From Podocnemis expansa (taxonomy: Eukaryota; Chordata; Testudines; Podocnemididae): DNA of 64,000 nucleotides. A program made the translations under genes and the position numbers. The notes below the pieces were generated by a model, which saw only the letters and a program-made list of their open reading frames with translations, was not told where the DNA came from and ran no database searches. The first letter of the stretch is position 1. The number at the start of each line of letters is the position of its first letter. Of the stretch, positions 42,801-64,000 are shown one piece after another. Where the stretch lies: positions 2,962,051 through 3,026,050 of the forward strand of contig ML682024.1 of the NCBI GenBank assembly GCA_007922195.1, in the 5' to 3' direction.

Positions 42801-43734
42801 CCTCCCTGATGGGGTGTCTGGCTTCCAGAAGGCCACCAGCACACAATGGTCTCCTTGGTTAGCTTTGCAGGCTGAGCCTTCTCCTACCAGATCCACTGGC
42901 TTCATGCTGTGACCACACTCTGCCAGGTATGGGTTTTCCTCAGTATATTCCCTGTTGTTTCCTGCTTTTTGCAACCCAAAAGGAAAGTATTTGGAATGCG
43001 CTAAACTTTACCTAAGGGACACTGATTCTTGGCCCTGGAGTGTTGAGGCTTTCTAAGGAGCCATCCCTGGGCGCCTCTGTTGGTGATGCCCTTCCAAGCA
43101 GCAGAGAACAGCATAACAGTCGGAGCAGTCTCAAAACAGGGGAAAGAGTTGGCCTTGTTGTTCTGAATATCTCTTCTAAAGTTCCATTCTGTTCTATATG
43201 TCAGTGTGCCTCAGGATCTTTGGAGCACAAGGAGTTAATTGCTGCTCCCAGAGGGAACCTGCTGCTAGTCCTTGCTCCTTTTGGCCCCATGTGGGACCCC
43301 TCTGCTGGAGAGTAAGTCTGCAGCTGTTGGGGTGGGGTGGGGTTCAGGCCCCAGGTGCAGCAAAGTGTTGTTATTTAGCACTATTCTAGCCAGTCTGGGC
43401 CTTTGGAGGCAGGGCTGGGAACCTCCATGCCCTAGCTTTCTTTTCTCCCCTTTTTTTGCATGTGGCCATTTTGTGCCATTGCCACAGATGACATAGCTGT
43501 TTGCCCCCCCTGCTGTCACCCCTCCTCCAAGGTGTCAAAGCCACCAAGAGGCCATGGGGCTGGGACAAAACGCAGCAGGTGCTGAGCCTTCCTTTGGATA
43601 CCAAGAGGCAACAACCTCTCCATCCTATGTGCTGAGCGGGCACCAGGACCTCATTTTCCTGGCTATCCCCTTCCTTCCCAAGTCCTGTGGCTAGATCCAT
43701 GGTGATGAACCGGGAGACCCTTGTTGCCCTCCAC
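36862..43734. other. Intergenic/possible TMEM151B 3' UTR DNA
   Basis: No coding exon and no young transposon recognised. Segments near 41470-41570 ('aacccaatcctgtaaccctg') and 41830-42125 ('gtgagccaggtaggccctga' 'tcctgc') resemble the common ancient amniote repeat seen near 7.9 and 11.3 kb. TTTATT at 42137-42142 is a possible proximal minus-strand AATAAA for TMEM151B, giving a ~1.6-kb 3' UTR, but it lacks a clear GU-rich downstream element. Confidence 0.4.
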
Positions 43735-58572
<14,838 letters not shown>

Positions 58573-58972
58573 NNNNNNNNNNNNNNNNNNNNNNNNNNNN
58601 NNNNNNNNNNNNNNNNNNNNNNNNNNNNNNNNNNNNNNNNNNNNNNNNNNNNNNNNNNNNNNNNNNNNNNNNNNNNNNNNNNNNNNNNNNNNNNNNNNNN
58701 NNNNNNNNNNNNNNNNNNNNNNNNNNNNNNNNNNNNNNNNNNNNNNNNNNNNNNNNNNNNNNNNNNNNNNNNNNNNNNNNNNNNNNNNNNNNNNNNNNNN
58801 NNNNNNNNNNNNNNNNNNNNNNNNNNNNNNNNNNNNNNNNNNNNNNNNNNNNNNNNNNNNNNNNNNNNNNNNNNNNNNNNNNNNNNNNNNNNNNNNNNNN
58901 NNNNNNNNNNNNNNNNNNNNNNNNNNNNNNNNNNNNNNNNNNNNNNNNNNNNNNNNNNNNNNNNNNNNNNNN
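58573..58972. other. Assembly gap (400 N)
   Basis: 400 consecutive N in the GC-richest part of the CpG island. Round length suggests an estimated or placeholder size. It hides the TMEM151B start codon. Long frames crossing it on either strand are artefacts. Confidence 0.95.
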
Positions 58973-59085
58973 TGAGGCGCGCGGCAGCCCGGCGCCCCCT
59001 TCCCGCGCGCCAGCCGGCGAGCTCGCGGCGGCGGCTGCTGCTGCTGCGGCGGCGGGCGCGAGCCGCGCTTGCCCCGCCCCCCGGC

Positions 59086-59093
59086 TGACGTCA
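59086..59093. promoter_or_regulatory. Palindromic CRE, TGACGTCA
   Basis: Exact consensus for CREB/ATF binding, 114 bases upstream of the gap on the TMEM151B strand. A CREB-responsive promoter would suit a neuronal gene; occupancy is inference. Confidence 0.65.
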
Positions 59094-59262
59094 GGCGCCT
59101 GCCCAGGGCCCGGCACGTGGGCGCCTGCGGCGGCGGCGGCGGAGCGCGCGGGAGCTGCGGGCCGTGAAATGAGCCGCGCGGGTCTCAGCCGCCTTGCGAG
59201 CGGGCGGGTGTCCAGCTCCCGGACCCCACGGGTGTTAACTGGTCGGCGCCGGCAGACTGGCA

Positions 59263-59376
59263 TCTGACGAAGTGGGATTTTCTCCCACGAAAGCTGATGC
59301 AGTAGTTAGTCTTTAAGTGCCACAGCACTCCTTGGTTTTTTTGCTGGACTGGACTAACAGGGCTATCCCTTTGGAA
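59263..59376 (+). repeat. PLE terminal repeat, right of CpG island
   Basis: Begins abruptly with CATCTGACGA at the end of the CpG island: CTGACGA (one change from CTGATGA), GTGGG/CCCAC stem, GAAAGCTGATGC, then 'gttagtctttaagtgccaca' and the outer end 'ggactaacagggctatccct' 'ttgg'. Confidence 0.7.
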
Positions 59377-59404
59377 AATGACAAGCTTCCAAAGAGGCCG
59401 GAGC

Positions 59405-59628
59405 TGTGAGAGTCCTGTGGCACCTTATGACCTGATCCCATGTCTCATGCTGCCTGGCATGTATTGTCATCCCATTCTGTAAGGTCTGCCTCTTCGAAGC
59501 ATCTGATGAAGTGGGATTTTCTCCCACCAAAGCTCATGTGAAAAATAAATCTGTTAGTCTTAAAGTGCCACACGACTCCTTGCTTTTTTTTGCTTTACTA
59601 GACTAACACGGCTGCCCCTTTGGAACTT
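59405..59628 (+). repeat. PLE terminal repeat with hammerhead-like core
   Basis: Carries the longer PLE arm ('ccttatgacctgatcccatg', 'cattctgtaaggtctgcctc' 'ttcgaa'), then GCAT (59499-59502), CTGATGA (59503-59509), GTGGG (59511-59515), CCCAC (59523-59527), CAAA in place of GAAA, GCTC and ATGT. The outer end is 'gactaacacggctgcccctt' 'tgg'. Confidence 0.7.
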
Positions 59629-59802
59629 ATTGACTAACAAATTTCTTTGTGCCTAAGCTTTCGTGGGCTACAAGTCACTTCGTCAGGTGCATGTTGTAGC
59701 CCACAAAAGCTTATGCTTGAAGAAATCTGTTAGTCTGTAAGGTGCCACAGGACGCTCGCTGCTTTTGCTATACACAGACTAACACGGCTATCCCTCTGGA
59801 AA
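59629..59802 (+). repeat. Diverged PLE-type palindrome
   Basis: 'gactaacaaatttctttgtg' 'cctaagctttcgtgggctac' and its inverse 'gtagcccacaaaagcttatg' 'cttgaagaaatctgttagtc' flank a short centre. Outer end 'cacagactaacacggctatc' 'cctctgg'. A different subfamily from the others (gtcacttcgtcaggtgcatg in place of cacttcatcagatgc). Confidence 0.65.
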
Positions 59803-59895
59803 ATTTTACCAAAGAGGCCAGAGTGTCCCAGCTCCCCTCCGCAGGGTGGTTCTCCCAGGCAGTGAGGCTGCAAAGGGCTAGTCCTGGGGCTAGGT

Positions 59896-60104
59896 CAGTG
59901 TTTTGCAACCAGTGTGGCACAGCATGCAACTGTGCCATCAGGCCTGAGCAGGTGTGCCACAAAAGTTTTTTGAAAAGTACTCAAAGAGCTCTGGATTGGT
60001 CCATGAATATTCATAAGTTCATTTGGAAACAATATGGTGGTGTGCCGCAAATTGATTAAAGTTAGCAAGGTGTGCCACAGCAAAGAAGATGTTGGGAACC
60101 ACTG
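59896..60104. mobile_element. Small hAT (Buster-like) MITE 5
   Basis: Starts CAGTGTTTTGCAACCAGTG and ends GTTGGGAACCACTG. Flanked by GGCTAGGT (59888-59895) and GGCTAGGC (60105-60112), 7 of 8 with TA central. Confidence 0.75.
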
Positions 60105-60189
60105 GGCTAGGCACTTTCAGGCTCCAGGACTGGCAGCTGGGAGCTTTCCATCAGCACTGAATGGCTGTGGCTTTCCATAGGTGTGAACA

Positions 60190-60480
60190 GGACCAGCTCA
60201 AGGGGTTGTGGCACCCCAAGCCAAATATGTGCCCTCCCCATCTCATTCATGGAGGTTGAAAACGGTTTTCCAAAGTGCATAAATCTCCAGCATTTGTCTG
60301 CAGAGGGTTTTAAAATGCACTCTGCCTACATGACTTCAGCTGCAGGTTGACTAACAATGCCTGAGCTGCTAGGAAAGAGTTGAAGAGGCAGGAGCCAACC
60401 TGATCTTCAAGGGGCTAAGCACCCCTAAGAATTGTCACCTGAAGCCATTTCTGTCTCTTGCCTCACAGTAGAGCCGGCCC
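60190..60480 (+). repeat. Interspersed repeat E, copy 1
   Basis: 'caaggggttgtggcacccca' 'agccaaat', 'gaaaacggttttccaaagtg' 'cataaatctccagcatttg', ending 'gtagagccggccca'. A close inverse copy is at 61912-62222. The ends (gggccggctc type) suggest a terminal-inverted-repeat DNA transposon. Confidence 0.6.
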
Positions 60481-60800
60481 AGGGTGTAAGCATGCCTGAG
60501 TCAGGCCCTGCAATGCTTCAGGGGGGCACTGTAAGGAGCCAGGGCCACATGAAAATAGATGCCATGGCAGGGGGCAGACCCAGGGCCTTCAGTACCAAAA
60601 GCACAAGCCACATATACTTGAGTTGAGGCAGAAGCTCTTAGCAATTGAGTGTAAATGGTGGGTATTTATCCTCCTGGGCCTGATGTACTCAGGGGAGCCA
60701 GGATCCATCCATGTAGCTGTAGATAATTCACTGATCACATAGTATTTTGCACACTAAGCTGATATAGTACAAGGGAGCAGATCCGCTCAGTCCGCTAGTG
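60481..60800. other. Intergenic DNA, nothing recognised
   Basis: Unique-looking sequence, no gene. Confidence 0.35.
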
Positions 60801-61010
60801 CATTGGTTCCCAACATTTTCTCTGTTGTGGCACATCTTGCTATCTTTAATTAATTTGAGGCACACCACCATATAGTTTCCAAATGAACTCATTAATATTC
60901 AAGAGCCAATCCAGAGCTCTTTGAGTAGTTTTTCAAAAAATTTTGTGACAAACCTGCTCAGACCTGACAGCACACCTGTGTGCCATGGCACGCTGCTTGA
61001 GAAACACTTG
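60801..61010. mobile_element. Decayed hAT MITE related to MITE 5, inverse orientation
   Basis: Starts CATTGGTTCCCAAC and ends TTGAGAAACACTTG. The interior 'aagagccaatccagagctct' 'ttgagtag' is the inverse of 'tcaaagagctctggattggt' in MITE 5. No clean target duplication remains. Confidence 0.6.
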
Positions 61011-61911
61011 ATGACCATAAACACCCAGTTTGAGGGAAGGGGGAGAGCAAAGGGATTTGGGCTGATGAGGTAAGGTGGAAATGGAGTGGAAGAAGCGGGC
61101 ATCGGCCACTACTTTTCCCATGATATCACTGGCCCTGCGGCAGAGTTTGATGGGAGAGACAAACCAGGGCCCCTGTTTCACACTGTATCACTTCACTCTG
61201 TCCAATTCCAAGCACCTTCCTAGTGTGCAGTCTTTTACTGCCCCTGCCCTGCCATCACCTCTGTGCAGGAGTGGTGCAAAGGGCACCTGCAGAGAGAGGC
61301 CTTGATATTTGTCCCCTCCCACAGGAGACCTGCAAATGTGCAGTTGTCAGTTTTGCAAGAAGCATCAGATTCAGAAAGCTCCCTGGGTGTTCATAACTGA
61401 GGTTCCACCGTACATCCTTACTCCTTAGCGAGCTGCCAGCCTGGGAAGTGTGACAGATCATCATCAGTTCTTAAGTATTTTAGAGTTACAGGGAATGACA
61501 ATATTCTGATTTGTAGTGTTCCACGGTGTCACTGCTCAGTCTCAAGCCTGCTTGGTTCATCAGCTGTGCAAGGTTAAGAATCACTCTTTCCTATGAATAT
61601 CAGCCTGAAAAAATCGGCCAGTGAACACTAGAGGTGCTCTCATTGATGCCTGCTCACCAGGGTAGTGTATGTCCCTGTTCATGCTCTCAAGGCTGCAGCC
61701 GATGCAGTCAAATAAAATGCCATCCTTTCCACAACTGAGTCTACCACAGAGGGGTTGGCCTTGATCCAGAAAACACTTAGTACAGGCATACCCCTTATTA
61801 TTCACCTTCATGAGCATTTGCAGCAACAGTTCCCACCAATACCCTGAATTAAATCTTAATAGAATTCTTTATTAAGGTGCTTTTTCTTGCTAAGGACAGG
61901 GTACCACAGAT
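61011..61911. other. Intergenic DNA, nothing recognised
   Basis: No gene or named repeat seen. Confidence 0.35.
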
Positions 61912-62222
61912 GGGCAGGGCTGGCTGTACTGTGAGGCAAGAGACAGACATGGCTTCAGGTGACAGTTCTTAGGGGTGCCTAGTCCCCCTGAAGATTAGGC
62001 TGGCCCCCACCTCTTCAACTCTTTCCTAGTAGCTCAAGCACTGTTAGTCAACCTGCAGCTGAAGTCATGTGGGCAGAGTTCATTTTGAATCCCTCTGCAG
62101 GCAGACGCTGGAGATTTATGCACTTTGGAAAACTGTTTTCAACCTCCACGAATGAGATTGGGGGGACGCCAAATCAAAATTTGGCTTGGGGCGCCACAGC
62201 CCCTTGAGTCGGCCTTGGGGAC
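61912..62222 (-). repeat. Interspersed repeat E, copy 2 (inverse of 60190-60480)
   Basis: 'ggctggctgtactgtgaggc' ... 'tctggagatttatgcacttt'-like block (gctggagatttatgcacttt at ~62110), 'ggaaaactgttttcaacctc' and 'ggcttggggcgccacagccc' 'cttgagtcggcc'. Aligns as the reverse complement of copy 1. Confidence 0.6.
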
Positions 62223-62784
62223 GTGATAGTGCAAACAATGGTGGGGAAGGGCTTATTCTGGAGCATGCATTTTAAACCCCCACCTAGGGCCTTTGCATAA
62301 CCAAAATCACCAAAAAAATCCACTGTATTGATAAAGCACTGAGCACACCGCCAGCTGCACCAGCTAGTGCACAGGGCACCACCTTCTGACCACAAAAGGG
62401 AAGAGAAGACTGCAACTGCTGTCCTGCTGCATTAGTACACTCGGCTTAGAGGCAGCAGCAGAGGCTTTGAATCCCCTCTCCTCCCCAATTATAGATCTGC
62501 ACAGAGAGCTATGCACTCAAGTCCCAGGCACAGTGGGACACGTGCAGGTGAACATGACTGTGAAAGAAGGCTGTAGAAGAAGAGGCAAGGAGAGACCTTC
62601 TTCGCCAACACTTTACTACTTCTGTCTAGTGCACGTGTGGCTGAACTGCAGCTCAGGAGACACGTGTGGCTCTTGAATGAAAAAGCGTGGCTCATGGAAG
62701 AACATCAGTAAACCAGTTTTGTAGGTAAAAGTATATGGCTATATGCCTCAGTGTGGCTCTTGAAGGTTTAATAATCAACTTATG
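62223..62784. other. Intergenic DNA, no gene recognised
   Basis: 62630-62770 has three imperfect copies of 'gtgtggctcttgaa' / 'gcgtggctcatgga' / 'gtgtggctcttgaa' spaced by about 40-70 bases, likely part of a repeat. Confidence 0.35.
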
Positions 62785-62858
62785 TTCAGAGGTGGCCTTA
62801 GGCAATTGGGGGCCCTAGGCAAAGGCCCTTTATGGGACCCCCTATAGGCCCCCAATGT

Positions 62859-63440
62859 AGGGTTACCAGATACCAAAGCATGGAAAGGAGGATAGGGAAG
62901 TATAAAAAGGAGGACGTTCAAGGACACATGGAGAAAACATACTATTAATGTAATATTCGTCCATTTTTAGGGAGCCCTGGAATGCTTCCCGCTAAAAATA
63001 GGGTGTTCTGGGCAGGGGCGTCACTTGCACCTGGCACATGGGGCCCGTGCCCCGAATCCCGGCACCAGTGCCCTGGGTCCTGACAGGGCCCCTGCCTCTC
63101 CTGGTCTCCACCCGGAGATCTGGGACCCAGCCACCCGTGCCGGCAGCGGCCACTTCTGGCCCCTTCCTAGGCCGGGTGGCCCTGTGGCCGCGGCTGCCAC
63201 TCCCTGCCCTGTCCCAGGCCAGGGGCATGGCCTGCAGTCAGGGGGCGGGGTCTGGGCCAGTACCCGGGTCCTTCCCTGGGGCAGCGACGCTCCTGGTTCT
63301 GGGGCATTCCAGCATACTTTAACCCCTGTAGGTAAAAAGCCAGATAAAATCATGTATTTTTTAAAATGCCTGCTGGACAGAGGACATGAAGGTAAAAAGA
63401 AGGACATATCCTCCTTTTACCTGACATGTGGTAACCCTAC
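62859..63440. mobile_element. hAT-type element, 'GGGTTACC' family, copy 2
   Basis: Starts AGGGTTACCAGATACC and ends ACATGTGGTAACCCTAC. Flanked by an exact 8-bp CCCAATGT (62851-62858 and 63441-63448). Shares 'aaagcatggaaaggaggata' and 'aggacatatcctcctttt' with the copy at 22379-23310. It hosts hAT family A copy 3. Confidence 0.78.
63013..63295. mobile_element. Non-autonomous hAT element, family A, copy 3 (nested)
   Basis: Starts CAGGGGCGTCACT and ends AGCGACGCTCCTG, 13-bp inverse ends. Exact 8-bp duplication GTTCTGGG (63005-63012 and 63296-63303). The interior matches copies at 3897 and 19008. Confidence 0.85.
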
Positions 63441-64000
63441 CCCAATGTCACCCACACTGGGGCCCCAGACCCCCACTTCCAGCCTAACTGCCCCCCCCCA
63501 CAGTCCCAACTCCCATGGGAGGGGTGGCGGGGGGCTGCAGACCACCAGGACCAGAGGCTACACTGCCCATCTGCCCACCTAGCCTCTCTGCAGTGGGGTC
63601 AAAGCAGTGCTCCCTGCCTACCTGCAGCTGACCACGCCTCCCCAGGCAGAGGGAAGATAGTGGCCAGCACGGAGCTGCAGCTTGCCGGGAGTGGGGCCCC
63701 CTGGAACGGCCTGCTCCGAGGAGTTTGGGCCACTTCTCCCCCTGCTACCCCAGGCCTGAATAGGCCTGCCTCGTCCCAAGCCCTGGATCAGGCCCATTCA
63801 GGCCTGGGGTGCCCAGAAACAAAGCAGACTGCTCCAAGGGCCCCACTCCCAGCAAGCCGCAGCTGTGTGCCGACTATTATCCTGGAGGCATGGCCAGCTG
63901 TGGGTAGGTGGGGGGTGCTGCTCCACCCCGCTGCAGAGATGCCAGGTGGGCGGATGGTGCAGCTTCTGGCTCTGGCAATCTGTGGACCCTGCTCCCCCAC

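Larger units (their letters stand above)
62785..64000. repeat. GC-rich repeat hosting nested hAT elements; runs off the window
   Basis: Begins 'ggtggccttaggcaattggg' 'ggccctaggcaaagg' and continues after the nested element as GC-rich text ('gtcacccacactggggcccc', 'cttgccgggagtggggcccc'). Long open frames on both strands are compositional. Right end not seen. Confidence 0.45.

Overview
This is nuclear DNA from an amniote, most likely a turtle (Testudines); a crocodilian is the main alternative. The call rests on repeat content: several ages of CR1 LINE, many short hAT-type DNA transposons with 8-bp target duplications, Penelope-like elements (PLEs) whose termini form hairpins, and a tRNA-derived SINE with a CR1 tail. 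There are no bacterial, plasmid or CRISPR features.

I support two protein-coding genes. TCTE1/DRC5 (dynein regulatory complex subunit 5, a leucine-rich-repeat protein of the ciliary and sperm axoneme) is on the + strand. Four coding exons (9360-9543, 11727-12295, 13993-14442, 21462-21656) join in frame to 465 codons. TMEM151B (a multipass membrane protein) is on the - strand. One large coding exon (43735-45171) carries nearly all of the protein. The end of coding exon 1 is at 58545-58572, against a 400-base assembly gap (58573-58972) inside a CpG island that must hold the start codon. The genes point toward each other, as I recall for the human 6p21.1 locus, with about 22 kb between stop codons.

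Layout: 1-9268 is upstream DNA with repeats, a PLE relic (2045-3283), a hAT element and an old CR1. 9269-21656 is TCTE1; intron 3 is a transposon graveyard (second PLE relic, a composite CR1, hAT elements and a CpG-rich unassigned block). 21657-43734 is intergenic. Its left third is rich in elements. From about 28.7 kb on it is repeat-poor, and it holds a convincing minus-strand poly(A) site near 28.75 kb that may end a very long TMEM151B 3' UTR or a non-coding RNA. 43735-58572 is TMEM151B, with a 13.4-kb intron carrying a well-preserved CR1. 58336-59262 is the CpG-island promoter, bracketed by PLE-derived hairpins. 59263-64000 is dense nested transposon DNA.

The most interesting signal is in the PLE termini. 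Their consensus contains the conserved boxes of a hammerhead ribozyme: CTGATGA, a 5-bp stem II, GAAA, a tiny self-complementary AGCT stem III, a UC cleavage position, and GCAT/ATGC as stem I. The same termini occur as PLE relics, as single copies and as head-to-head palindromes at about ten places in this window.
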